A DNA stretch of 64,000 nt, taken from NCBI GenBank assembly GCA_963815045.1, contig CAWFET010000002.1:248001-312000 (forward strand), in the 5' to 3' direction. Source of the DNA: DASUPK01 sp963815045 (GTDB taxonomy: Bacteria > Actinomycetota > Thermoleophilia > Solirubrobacterales > 70-9). Under the pieces are notes generated by a model. It saw only the letters and a program-made list of their open reading frames with translations. It ran no database searches and was not told the DNA's origin. Shown one piece after another: positions 7,911 through 17,200 of the stretch. The position numbers and the translations under genes were made by a program. Numbering within the stretch: the first letter of the stretch is position 1; every line of letters starts with the position of its first letter.

Positions 7911-8915
7911 ATGGCGACCACCCGCGACAAGACTGCTGCTCTCGCCGCCGCCGGCACCGCCGCTGCCGCCGCCGGCGTCGGGATCAAGAAGCTGCGTGAC
8001 TCGGATGGCGACGCCGCCGACTCGACGGCCTACCGTCTGCTCGAGGGCGAGCCGGTCGGCCCCGGCATCCGGCGGGTGCTGAAGGCGCAGGTCGATGACG
8101 CGGTCGCACAGCTCCGCGGCGAGGCCGGCAACGAGCCGGCCGATGCGATCCACGAGGCCCGCAAGGACATGAAGAAGATCCGCTCGGCGCTTCGTCTCGT
8201 TCGCGACACCATCGGCGAGGACGAGTGGAGGCGCGAGAACGACCACTACCGCGACGTGGCCCGGAGGCTGAGCGCCCACCGCGACGCCGAGATCCTGGTC
8301 GAGTCCCTGGACGGCCTTCGCGAGCGCGTCGGAGGCGCGGCCCGCAAGCGGTCCGAGGACCTGCGCGAGCAGCTCGACGCCGAGAACCGCGCCGCCCACG
8401 ACGACGGCACCATTGAGCGGACGATGGCCGGGGCGGTAGCCGAGCTGATCGCCCTCCGTTCGAGCCTCGACGAGCTGAGGCTGGACGGTGACGGCTGGGG
8501 AATCATCGCCTCCGGGATCCATCGCAGCTACCGGCGCGGCCGCAAGAGGCTCCGCGCCGTCGAGGAGGACGCGAGCGTCACCAACCTGCACGAGCTCCGC
8601 AAGCGGGTCAAGGACCTCACCTACCAGCTGAGGCTGATCCGGGAGGCCGACCGCCCGATGATCGGCGCGCTCGCCGATCACGCCCACGACCTCTCCGATC
8701 ACCTCGGCGATGACCACGACCTGGCTCTACTCCGGGAAGAGGTACAGCGCCGCCGGGGCGCCTTCGCCAGCCCGTCGGACCAGCGCCACCTGCTCCAGGA
8801 GATCGACCAGCGCCGGGGCGAGCTCCAGTTCGCCTCGATCTCGCTCGGCGAGCGGATCTACGCCGAGCGGCCGAAGAAGTTCACGAGCCGGCTGTCGAAG
8901 CGCTGGCGAGCCTGA
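7911..8915 (+). CDS. CHAD-domain protein
   Basis: The 334-residue product begins with a short Ala-rich segment (ALAAAGTAAAAAGVGIKKL), possibly one weak hydrophobic helix. Two CHAD half-repeats follow: AIHEARKDMKKIRSALRLVRDTIG (about 78-101) and LHELRKRVKDLTYQLRLIRE (about 224-243). Their conserved His, Arg and Lys residues line a basic groove known to bind polyphosphate in this family. HLGDDHDLALL completes the second repeat. CHAD genes are commonly next to or fused with CYTH genes, as here. A PPK2 gene lies 3 kb downstream. Confidence 0.88.
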   Translation: MATTRDKTAALAAAGTAAAAAGVGIKKLRDSDGDAADSTAYRLLEGEPVGPGIRRVLKAQVDDAVAQLRGEAGNEPADAIHEARKDMKKIRSALRLVRDTIGEDEWRRENDHYRDVARRLSAHRDAEILVESLDGLRERVGGAARKRSEDLREQLDAENRAAHDDGTIERTMAGAVAELIALRSSLDELRLDGDGWGIIASGIHRSYRRGRKRLRAVEEDASVTNLHELRKRVKDLTYQLRLIREADRPMIGALADHAHDLSDHLGDDHDLALLREEVQRRRGAFASPSDQRHLLQEIDQRRGELQFASISLGERIYAERPKKFTSRLSKRWRA

Positions 8916-8924
8916 CGCGAGCTC

Positions 8925-9476
8925 TCAGAGCTCACCCGGCGGGGCCGCCCGATAGAAGTACGGGCCCATCCCGGCCTGGTTGATCGCGAAGATGAAGCCG
9001 ATGATCGCCTCCTGTTGTGAGGCGTTCTCCAGGCCGCCGGCACAGATCGGGTCGAAGCCGGCGTCACGGTTGAGCTGCTCCGTGATCTCGGCGGCCTCCT
9101 CGTCACCGCACCAGAAGTTCCCTGGTGGCTTGCTCGCCTCTCCGATCTGGTCGTAGATCCTGGCGAAGTTGATGTTGAAGCTCTTCGCCGTGGGCCCCTT
9201 CGTCTTCGACTTGATGAACTCGGCATTGGAGGCGAATCCCGCGGGGGGCTCCGTCCCGACCAGGTTGGTCGCGTCGATCACGACCTTCCCCTCGATGCCC
9301 TGCACGCTGTCCAGGGCCTCCGCGACGGCGCCGCCGGGCACGGCGATCAGCACAGCCTCCGCATCGGAGACGTCGCCTCCGTCCTTGCCGATCCGGGTCA
9401 GCTCATGGCCAGCCTTCTCCCAGAGGTCCGCCAGGCCACCGCCGACGTTGCCCTTGCCCACCACAGCGATCTTCAT
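8925..9476 (-). CDS. F420-type NADPH oxidoreductase / NAD(P)-binding reductase
   Basis: The 183-residue product starts MKIAVVGKGNVGGGLADLW, a Rossmann GxGxxG fingerprint. AEAVLIAVPGGAVAEAL and KVVIDATNLVG follow, as in the F420-dependent NADP reductase family (compare ProC/F420_oxidored domains). The later half (KSFNINFARIYDQIG, NFWCGDEEAAEITEQL, GGLENASQQEAIIGF) also fits. Whether it truly uses F420 cannot be seen; many relatives are uncharacterised. It is transcribed toward the CHAD gene and stands alone. Confidence 0.75.
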   Translation of the reverse strand: MKIAVVGKGNVGGGLADLWEKAGHELTRIGKDGGDVSDAEAVLIAVPGGAVAEALDSVQGIEGKVVIDATNLVGTEPPAGFASNAEFIKSKTKGPTAKSFNINFARIYDQIGEASKPPGNFWCGDEEAAEITEQLNRDAGFDPICAGGLENASQQEAIIGFIFAINQAGMGPYFYRAAPPGEL

Positions 9477-9530
9477 CTCCGCCCTCCTCGCCAGGGGATA
9501 GTTGACTCCACAACAACCTAGCGCACGGGC

Positions 9531-10883
9531 TCAGTCGGCTGTGCGGGCGGCGCCAGCGAGGGTGTTGACGAAGTTCTCGAGGTGCTTGGTGGTCCAGCAC
9601 TCGAAGGCCCCGTCGCAATAGGGCTCGTAGGCTGCCATCACCGAGTCCCCGTAGTTCCAGTACAGCTTCGGCTCCGGGTTGAGCCAGAAGGTGCGGCCGG
9701 CATGCTCGGCGATCGTGCCGAAGGTGGCGGCGTGCGGCTCGCGGCCGTTCGTGCGCGCGTCCCCGAGGACGATCACGGTTGAGCGCGGGCCCAGGTCCTC
9801 GGCGATCTCCTCGCCGAACTCGAGCCAGACGCGGCCATAGTCGGTGTAGCCCGAGACATCGGCGACGCCACCCTCGGAGGAGATGCTCTCCGAGATCTTC
9901 CGGAAATCGCGTTCGTGCTCGAAGATGTCGGTGACCTCCGAGATCCGCTCGATGAAGACGAAGCTGCGCAGCTTCCGGAACGAGTCGTGCAGCGCGTGCA
10001 GCACCGAGAGGAAGAAGACGCTGGCGCTCGACACCGACGTCGAGACGTCACAGAGGACGTAGATCTCCGGCCGCCGCGGCCGCTTCGGCCGGTAGCGGAG
10101 ATTGAGCGGCACGCCGCCGGTCTCGAGCGAGGCCCGCATCGTGCGGCGGACGTCGACGTGACGGCCGCGCCCGCGGCCTCGCTGCTCGTGGCCCAGGGTT
10201 GCGATTCGGCGCTTGAGCTGGGCGACGGCCCGGTGGACGGCGGTCAGGTCCTGCGCGGGGCTGGTCGGCAGCGTTCGGTCGAGCTCGGCGAGCGGGCGGG
10301 ACGGGGGAAGCTTTCCGGTGCGCTCGATGGTCGCCCGCTCGAGCTCGCGGCGCAGGTAGCGCTCGAACTGCCGGATGTTGTCCGGGTCGAGCGCGGGGGC
10401 ATCGTCGTCGTTGCGTCGCCCGCCCGCCTGGAGGTCGAGCGCCCTGCGGATCCGCTGCACGTCCACGCCGATCACGCCGGAGCGCTCGCCCTGACGCCCG
10501 AACGCGGTCATCGCGAGACGGGCCAGGTCGCGCATCTCGCCGTCGTTGCCCTCGAAGATCGCGCGGCGGATCGCCTCGCGGAGCTCGTCCAGGTCGATGC
10601 GGTCCCCGGAGCCCTCGAAGCGCTCGTCCTCGATCCCCTTCTCCAGCGCCTCGGTCTCGGCCGCCCGGAAGAAGTGGCGGTCGAAGAGCAGCTCGAAGAT
10701 CCGCCGGTCCTCCTGGGATTTGGCGATTGTCGCCGCCAGCGACTCGCGGAAGTCACGCTGGTCGGTCCAGCTCACCTCGTCGAGGGCGGCGAAGGCGTCG
10801 AGGATCTCCGAGGTGCCGACGGCGACGCCCTCCGAGCGGAGGTCCTCGAAGAAGGCGAGCAGGCTGCCCGCGGTGGAGGACAC
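9531..10883 (-). CDS. CoxE-like von Willebrand factor A domain protein
   Basis: The 450-residue product starts at GTG 10883, two bases behind the MoxR stop, with GGGAG inside the MoxR 3' end as ribosome-binding site. The C-terminal half holds the VWA fold with the metal-binding DxSxS motif in LCDVSTSVSSAS. FVFIERISEVTDIF, DYGRVWLEF and STVIVLGDARTNG follow. The N-terminal half is charged and helical (LLAFFEDLRSEGVAVGTSEILDAF). Tight coupling to a MoxR AAA ATPase is the classic chaperone-like pairing, used to activate metal enzymes or handle membrane complexes. No client gene is obvious here. Confidence 0.87.
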   Translation of the reverse strand: MSSTAGSLLAFFEDLRSEGVAVGTSEILDAFAALDEVSWTDQRDFRESLAATIAKSQEDRRIFELLFDRHFFRAAETEALEKGIEDERFEGSGDRIDLDELREAIRRAIFEGNDGEMRDLARLAMTAFGRQGERSGVIGVDVQRIRRALDLQAGGRRNDDDAPALDPDNIRQFERYLRRELERATIERTGKLPPSRPLAELDRTLPTSPAQDLTAVHRAVAQLKRRIATLGHEQRGRGRGRHVDVRRTMRASLETGGVPLNLRYRPKRPRRPEIYVLCDVSTSVSSASVFFLSVLHALHDSFRKLRSFVFIERISEVTDIFEHERDFRKISESISSEGGVADVSGYTDYGRVWLEFGEEIAEDLGPRSTVIVLGDARTNGREPHAATFGTIAEHAGRTFWLNPEPKLYWNYGDSVMAAYEPYCDGAFECWTTKHLENFVNTLAGAARTAD

Positions 10884-10885
10884 GC

Positions 10886-11827
10886 TCAGCTCCCGGAGGA
10901 GCCGGGCGGCGTCAGGCCGCCGGTCACGCCGTTGCCCTCGAGCTTCACCGAGACTCGCTCGGCGACGAGGTCGATGTCCGAGCGGTGCTTGACCAGGATG
11001 CTCATCGACTGCTCGAAGGTCTCGCGGTCGATGTCGTCGGCCCCGATCAGCAGCAGGGTTCTCGCCCAATCGATGGACTCCGCGATCGAGGGCGGCTTCT
11101 TCAGGTCGAGCGCACGGATCATGTGGACGATCTCCACGAGACGGCGGGCAAGGCCCTCGTCCAGGTCCGGCGCATGGAGGCGGACGATCTCGAGCTCGCG
11201 GTCCACCGACGGGTAGTCGAGCCAGAGGTAGAGGCAGCGGCGCTTCAGCGCCTCGGTGAGCTCGCGTGAGTTGTTGGAGGTCAGCACCACGATCGGCTGG
11301 GTGCGCGCCTCGATCACTCCGAGCTCGGGGATCGAGATCTGGAAGTCGGAGAGGACCTCGAGCAGCATCGCCTCGAACTCCTGGTCGGTCTTGTCGATCT
11401 CGTCGATCAGCAGCACGACCGGGTCCTCGGCGCTGATCGCCTCGAGCAGCGGCCGGGTGAAGAGGAAGTCCTCGGAGAAGATGTCGCCGCGGGTGCGGGC
11501 CCAGGAGCCCTCGGACGCGGACTCGGCCTCGCCGGATGCCTCCGCCTGGATCCGGAGAAGCTGCTTGCGGTAGTTCCACTCATAGAGGGCCTTGGCCTCA
11601 TCGAGGCCCTCGTAGCACTGGAGGCGAATCAGCCGGCGATCGGTCGAACGGGAGAGCGCCTTGGCGAGCTCGGTCTTGCCCACCCCCGCCGGTCCCTCGA
11701 CCAGCACGGGCTTGCCGAGGCGCTGCGCGAGGAACGAGACGAGCGCGGCGGCCTCGTCGGCGAGGTATCCGACCTCGCCGAGTCCCTCGCGAACCTGGGC
11801 GACTGACTGGGGCTCGGAGTCCGGCAT
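10886..11827 (-). CDS. MoxR-family AAA+ ATPase
   Basis: The 313-residue product starts at ATG 11827. It has Walker A VEGPAGVGKTELAKAL, Walker B VVLLIDEIDKTD, sensor 1 PIVVLTSNNSRELTEALKRRC and the LWLDYPSVDRELEIV segment typical of MoxR. Between Walker A and B lies EDFLFTRPLLEAI, usual in this subgroup. It is the first gene of a two-gene operon with the CoxE-like protein and probably acts with it as a RavA/ViaA-style pair. No clear ribosome-binding site precedes the ATG, so a leaderless message is possible. It diverges from a small membrane protein gene at 11852. Confidence 0.88.
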   Translation of the reverse strand: MPDSEPQSVAQVREGLGEVGYLADEAAALVSFLAQRLGKPVLVEGPAGVGKTELAKALSRSTDRRLIRLQCYEGLDEAKALYEWNYRKQLLRIQAEASGEAESASEGSWARTRGDIFSEDFLFTRPLLEAISAEDPVVLLIDEIDKTDQEFEAMLLEVLSDFQISIPELGVIEARTQPIVVLTSNNSRELTEALKRRCLYLWLDYPSVDRELEIVRLHAPDLDEGLARRLVEIVHMIRALDLKKPPSIAESIDWARTLLLIGADDIDRETFEQSMSILVKHRSDIDLVAERVSVKLEGNGVTGGLTPPGSSGS

Positions 11828-11851
11828 CTGGGGGATGATAGATACCGCCTC

Positions 11852-12049
11852 ATGCTCGCCATCGCTCTGCCCGACTCGCTCGGCCCCTACGCCGTGCTGC
11901 TCGCCATCGGATTTCTCGTTGGCTGGTACGGCCACGGCGCTCGCAGCAACTGGATCATCGCCTTCGGGATCGTCGTGATCCTGGCCGCGATGGGCCTGCT
12001 GCAGCTCGCGATCGCCACGCATAACGGAAGGGCACCGACCGGGTTCTGA
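11852..12049 (+). CDS. Small two-helix membrane protein
   Basis: The 65-residue product has two hydrophobic helices (YAVLLAIGFLVGWYGHG and WIIAFGIVVILAAMGLLQLAIA) and a short polar tail. No family is recognised. It stops two bases before the PPK2 start and is probably co-transcribed with it. The coding call rests on good membrane-protein composition, GC-rich third positions and the tight junction with the next gene. Confidence 0.6.
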   Translation: MLAIALPDSLGPYAVLLAIGFLVGWYGHGARSNWIIAFGIVVILAAMGLLQLAIATHNGRAPTGF

Positions 12050-12051
12050 GC

Positions 12052-12822
12052 ATGGGCGCCCTCGACGACCTCGACCTGACCAAGAAGCTCTCGCGCGAGG
12101 AGGAGGCCGAGGGGCTGGAGAGATGCCAGACGCGCCTTGCTCAGCTCCGCCTGACACTCGGCGGGCTGATCGGCAAGGGCGAGCTCGGCCCGCCCGTCTG
12201 CGTCGTCTTCGAGGGCGAGGATGCCTCGGGAAAGGGAGGCGCGATCAAGCGCCTCGTCGCTCCCCTCGACCCGCGTCATGTCCGCGTCGTCCAGTTCGCC
12301 GCCCCGACGCATGACGAGAAGCGCCATCACTTCCTCTGGCGGTTCTGGCCGTCGCTTCCGGGCTGGGGCGGGATGGCGGTCCTCGATCGCTCCTGGTACG
12401 GGCGGGTCCTGGTCGAGCGGGTGGAGAAGCTTGCGACGCGCGAGCAGTGGCTCCGGGCCTACGACGAGATCAACGGCTTCGAGCGGACCCTGGCCGACGA
12501 GGGCACGATCCTCGTCAAGTTCTGGCTGCATATCTCGGGCAAGGAGCAGCTGAAGCGATTCAAGGATCGCGAGAAGGATCCGCTGAAGGCCTGGAAGCTG
12601 ACCGACGCCGACTGGCGCAACCGCGAGAAGCGGGACGAGTACAAGCAGGCGGTCGAGGACATGGTGGCCCGAACCAGCATCGAGCCGCACGCGACCTGGC
12701 ACCTGATCCCTGCCGAGTCGAAGCGCTACGCGCGGGTCGCGGTGATCGACACGGTGATCGAGGAGATCGAGGCCGGCATGCGCCGCCACGGCATGGAGCC
12801 GCCGGAGCCGATCGAGGAGTGA
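12052..12822 (+). CDS. ppk2: PPK2-family polyphosphate kinase
   Basis: The 256-residue product would transfer phosphate between polyphosphate and nucleotides. Walker A lies at FEGEDASGKGG (about 53-63) and the Walker B/lid motif at LDRSWYGR (about 111-118). RFKDREKDPLKAWKLTDADW and NREKRDEYKQAVEDM are hallmark PPK2 segments, as is the closing HLIPAESKRYARVAVIDTV. Length fits single-domain PPK2 enzymes. The direction (NDP or NMP phosphorylation) cannot be told by eye. CYTH and CHAD genes 3-4 kb away make a loose polyphosphate neighbourhood. Confidence 0.9.
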   Translation: MGALDDLDLTKKLSREEEAEGLERCQTRLAQLRLTLGGLIGKGELGPPVCVVFEGEDASGKGGAIKRLVAPLDPRHVRVVQFAAPTHDEKRHHFLWRFWPSLPGWGGMAVLDRSWYGRVLVERVEKLATREQWLRAYDEINGFERTLADEGTILVKFWLHISGKEQLKRFKDREKDPLKAWKLTDADWRNREKRDEYKQAVEDMVARTSIEPHATWHLIPAESKRYARVAVIDTVIEEIEAGMRRHGMEPPEPIEE

Positions 12823-12828
12823 ACGCGG

Positions 12829-13326
12829 TCAGTCAGGCGCCTGCGGGCGCTTCGCCCGCTCCCGCGGCCTCATTCTCAGCCCGGCCGCGACGATGATCAG
12901 CGCGCCGGCGAGGGCGACGAAGATCGCGTAGTGCAGGTCGTACGGCTCATCCCGGCCGCCGAGTGTGAACGGCGGGCGGTCCAGCATCCGGTAGACGACG
13001 ATCGCGGCCGCCCAGATGCCGGCGGCGACGAACAGCGCCCATTCGCGCAGCGGCCGCGGAGGCACGTAGCCGCCGCCGCCCTGCAGCGCCAGGAAGGTCG
13101 TCGCCGCGGCGATCAGCAGCAGCGCCCCCTCAGCCCAGCTGAAGCCGCCGACGCCGGTCAGGACGAGGTCGTTCGAGATCGGCGACTGGTACCAGGGCAG
13201 CAGCAGGCTGAAGACCATCACGGCGCAGCCGATCACCGCGATGCGCTCGTTGCCGCCCAGGCCACGCAGGTCACGGAACAGCTGGCGGGGGATCGACCTC
13301 CATCCCCTAGAGCGGCTCGCGGCCAC
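12829..13326 (-). CDS. Four-helix integral membrane protein, unknown function
   Basis: The 165-residue product has four clear hydrophobic segments (IAVIGCAVMVFSLLLPWY, EGALLLIAAATTFLAL, WALFVAAGIWAAAIVVY, YAIFVALAGALIIVAAG) and basic ends, the last RMRPRERAKRP. The LLPWY motif after the first helix is common in small actinobacterial membrane proteins of unknown role. Its 5' end overlaps the DUF2203 gene by 20 bases in another frame, so it is the third gene of an overlapping operon with the DUF2203 and EVE genes. Confidence 0.7.
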   Translation of the reverse strand: MAASRSRGWRSIPRQLFRDLRGLGGNERIAVIGCAVMVFSLLLPWYQSPISNDLVLTGVGGFSWAEGALLLIAAATTFLALQGGGGYVPPRPLREWALFVAAGIWAAAIVVYRMLDRPPFTLGGRDEPYDLHYAIFVALAGALIIVAAGLRMRPRERAKRPQAPD

Positions 13327-13705
13327 CGTAGCCAGTCTCGAGTTCGTGCCAGTAGGCCACGTCGTCCTCGCCCAGCTCCCAGCACAGGTAGACCTCGCGC
13401 TCGTCCATCAGGGCGGGGAAGTCGACCAGGCCGCGGTCGATGTCCCGGAGGACGATTCCGGACTGCTCGATCGTCTCCAGCAGGCGCCTGACCTCGAGGA
13501 AGGCCACCCCGACCTGCTTGCCCTCCTCGCCGCCACCGTTGCCCGAGGCGGCCTCGGAGAGCGCCTCGTGGGCTTCGGTGTCAGTGAGGTCGTCCTTTGC
13601 GTCGCGAAGCCGGTCGAGCAGAGTCGTCAGCTGGGGGAGGAGGGCGTTCGCCTCCTCCCTGGTGAAGTGGCGCTCGTGAACGAGGCCGGTGCCCTCCTCG
13701 CTCAC
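13307..13705 (-). CDS. DUF2203 family protein
   Basis: The 132-residue cytosolic product matches DUF2203 throughout: HFTREEANALLPQLTTLL at the start, GIVLRDIDRGLVDFPALMDEREVYLCWELGEDDVAYWHELETGYGGREPL at the end, of which GLVDFPA and VYLCW are diagnostic. Function is unknown. The start overlaps the EVE gene by 4 bases (13702-13705) and the 3' end overlaps the membrane protein gene, implying coupled translation of all three. Confidence 0.85.
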   Translation of the reverse strand: MSEEGTGLVHERHFTREEANALLPQLTTLLDRLRDAKDDLTDTEAHEALSEAASGNGGGEEGKQVGVAFLEVRRLLETIEQSGIVLRDIDRGLVDFPALMDEREVYLCWELGEDDVAYWHELETGYGGREPL

Positions 13706-14199
13706 GCTCCCGCTGCAACCTTCGCTGAGAGCCGCTCGCGGAGCAGGGCCGCGTCACCGTCGCCGATCGTCCGAAGCTGTCCCTGGAAGGCGAGATGCCA
13801 ATGGTCGAGCGGCCACTTGCGGATGTGCTCGAGCTCGGTGACGAGCTCCTCGGCCGGGACGAAATCGTCCTCTGGGAGAACGAGGATCGGCTCGGCCTCC
13901 ACCCGCCATGGGTAGGGCTCGGGTCTATGCGGCGGCGATGTTTGTGGCCGCCGTTTACGCGGGCCCTGGGGCCAGATCGGGCTGCGGTCCTCGAACATCT
14001 CGGAGCGCACCCGCGCGATCCCGCCGAACGCCTGCACGCCGGTGACGTAGAAGACGATCTCGTCGCCCGGCTCGAATTCCTCCGCCTGGCGGCGCCTGCG
14101 CTCCTTGAAGCCGATCACGTCGAAGCCGCGCTCCACGTTGATGCGGAAGTTCTCGAGCGACCCGGTGAGGATCCAGGTCTTCGCGCCTTCCTCCGACAT
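13702..14199 (-). CDS. EVE-domain protein
   Basis: The 165-residue product reads KTWILTGSLENFRINVERGFDVIGFKERRRRQAEEFEPGDEIVFYVTGVQAFGGIARV, the N-terminal half of the EVE fold related to PUA and YTH domains. DFVPAEELVTELEHIRKWPLDHWHLAFQGQLRTI forms the second half. EVE domains bind modified nucleobases. A Pro/Arg-rich insertion (near residues 82-98) separates the halves. It is the first gene of the three-gene operon; linkage to a DUF2203 protein does not reveal its target. It starts at ATG 14199. Confidence 0.82.
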   Translation of the reverse strand: MSEEGAKTWILTGSLENFRINVERGFDVIGFKERRRRQAEEFEPGDEIVFYVTGVQAFGGIARVRSEMFEDRSPIWPQGPRKRRPQTSPPHRPEPYPWRVEAEPILVLPEDDFVPAEELVTELEHIRKWPLDHWHLAFQGQLRTIGDGDAALLRERLSAKVAAGA

Positions 14200-14213
14200 G
14201 GCGCGATTATCTC

Positions 14214-17200
14214 CTATGCGCTGACCGTTTCGCGGGCGCGGGCGGCGAGCGCGGGGGCGCCCAGCTCCTCGTACTCGGCCGCGGCGTCGTCGAGCAGCTG
14301 GGTGGCGGCCTCCTGGTCGGACTCCAGCAGCAGCCGGCCCTGGACCACGAGGCAGCGCGTCGCGTCGAGGGGACGGCCGAGCTCCTGCCAGAGCCGGCGG
14401 GCCTCGTTGATCTTGGTGGCGGCCCCCTCGGCGTCATCGGCGCAGGCGCCGGCGGCCTCGGCCGTTGCGGCCTCGCCCACCGGATAGTGCAGCCGGCCCG
14501 CTAGGCGGTCGGCCTCCTCGGCGGCGGCACGAGCCTGCTCGGTGCGCCCGGCCAAGGCAAGCACGACGGCGCGGGCCGAGATCGCCTCCACGGACTGCGC
14601 GATCAGGCCGGCGCGCTCGCAGATGTCGAGCGCCCGGGTCAGCTCGGTCTCCGCTCCGGCGAGGTCGCCGCTCTCCCGCAGCGTGATGGCCAGCCAGAAG
14701 AGCGCGTTGAACGCCACCTCGGAGCGACCGACCTGTTCGCCGAGCTCATGCGCGCGCCGGAAGGACTTCGCCGCCTCGTCCCAGTTCCCCGCGCGCCAGC
14801 TGAGCACACCGCGCATCAGGTCCGGGAAGCAGAGCTTGCCGTAGAGGCCCTCGCGCTCGGCCAGACTGGCGCTCGCCTCAGCGGCCTCCTCGACCGCGTC
14901 CCAGTCGGCGTTGTCGACGGCGAGCTCGCCGAGCGAGGCGTGGAGCTCGACCTGCGACGGGAGGTCGCCGACCTCCTGCGCGATCTCGAGCGCCTCGCGG
15001 TAGGCGGATGCAGCGCCCTCGTAATCGGCCTCCGAGACCTCGAGGTGATAGCCGAGCGTGAGCAGGGCGCGCACCGCCTCGGCGCGATCCGAGTCCCGGG
15101 CCAGGGCAACCGAGCGCTCCAGGTTCTCGCGCGCCTTCTCGGAGTCGCCGATGCGTCCGAAGACTCGGCCGAAGATGCCGTGCGCGCGGCTCGCCGCGCG
15201 CGCCTCATCCAGCCGCTCGGCGAGCCGGAGCGCCTTCTCCGAGGCGTAGATGGCGAGCATGTTGTCGCCGGTGTGCATATAGAGAGAGGCCGCCTCCTCG
15301 TAGAGGCGCACGAGCTCGATGCATGGCGGCCCGTCCTTGAGCAGGTCGATGCCCCGCTGGTAGTTGTCGATCGACGCGCGGCGCTCGCCCTTGTGCCAGA
15401 GGGCCGCGCCGATCTTGCGGTGCAGGTCCGCGACGCGGGCGAGATCCTCCTGTGTTCGGTGATAGTCGAGGCAGCGCTCCCAGACGGCGACGGCCGCGTC
15501 GACGCGTCCCATCCGCAGTGCGACGTCGCCCTGCTTCTCGCCGATCCGCGCCACGCTGCCCGGGTCGAGGGACTCGGAGATCTCGAGCGCAGCCGTGTAC
15601 CGGTCGAAGGCCTCGGCATTCGAGTAGAGGGCCGCCGCCGCGTCACCCGCGGCCTCCAGCGACTCGAGCGCCTGGGTCTGAAGCCCGGCGAGGGCGTCGC
15701 GGTCGAGCCCGGCCTCGGATCCAAGTGCCGCGGCGCGCGCGAAGTGCTCGGCGATCAGGCCGATGACGCCGTCGCTGCGCTCGCCGGCGCGCTCCCGGAT
15801 GAACTCGGCCACCTCGACGTGCTTCCGGCAGCGCACCGACTTCGGAAGCATCGAGTAGGCGACGTCGCGGATCAGGACGTGCTTGAAGGCGTATTCCCGC
15901 TCGCCGGCCAGCCTGCTGGCCGCGCTCGGCACGAGGAGGTCCTTCTCCTCGAGAGTCGCGAGGGTCCTGGCGAGGTCGAGCCCCTCCTCCGTGGCGGTCG
16001 TCGCCAGCGCGCCTTCCCAGAAGGTCTGGCCGACGACCGAGGCGGACTGGAGCAGCCGGCGCTCGAGCCGGTCGAGGGAGTCGAGCCTCGCGGCGAGCAG
16101 AGACTGAACGGTTCTGGGGAGCGCGTCGGCCTCGACCGTCTCCTCCTCGAGCAGGCGGTTGACCATCTCCTCGGCGAACAGCGGGTTGCCCCCGGAGCGC
16201 TCGGCGACCTGGGGAACCACGTCGCCCGCGCCGTTGTCGGAGGTCGGCATGAGGGCGGCAACCAGCTCACGGGTCTCGTCCTCGGTGAGCGGCTCGAGCG
16301 CGATCGTGGTCGCGTTGCGACGGCCGCCGCCCCAGCCCGGCCGGCGCTCGAGCAACTCGTCGCGGGTCAGGCAGACGAGCAGGAGCGGGGCCCGGACCCA
16401 GCGGGTCAGGTGGTCGATCAGGTCGAGCATTCCCTCGTCCGCCCAGTGGATGTCGTCGATCGCCAGAACCAGCGGGCGGCGGCGGGCGATTCCCTCCACC
16501 GCGGCGCGCGCAGCCGAGAAGAGGGCTTCGCGCATCCGCTGCGGGTCCTCCACCTCCTCAATACGGGTTGCTCCTGAACGGGGCACCCTCGCATCAAGTT
16601 CCTCGGGCGGCTCCAGGCCGAGCGGAATGGCGAGCAGGGCGGCGTTGCGCTCGCCGGCGGCCTCGTCGCCGAGCTCCTTCATCAGCTCGGTGACGCCGGC
16701 GCGGAGCTTCTCCCATGCAACTTCGGGGGCGTCGGTATCCCGGATCTCGAACTCGTCGTTGAGGACCTCCGCGAGGGCCCAGTAGGCGATGCCCGATCCG
16801 TATGGCGGGCACTGGCCTCGGCGGATCGTGGGCGGATCGTCGGAGTCCGCGAGGTTGGTCATCAGCTCGCGCAGCAGGCGTGACTTGCCGACTCCGGCCT
16901 GGCCGATCACGGTGACGAGGTGCGGTCGTTCCTCCCGCTGGACCCGGTCCACAAGCGACATCAGCAGCCCGGCCTCCTCCTCGCGGCCGATCAACGGCGT
17001 CTGGGCGCGCCCGGTCGCCTGGCGCGGCTCGGCGAGCACGCCGGTGGCCTCCCAGGCGGGGACGGGTTCCTCCTTGCCCTTCAGGCGAAGCGGCTCGAGC
17101 CGCTCGTAGGAGATCGCCTCGCGGCTCGCGCGATAGGTCGACTCGCCGACCGTCACGCTTTCGGGGCGCCCCGCGGCCTGCAGGCGCGCTGCGACGTTGA

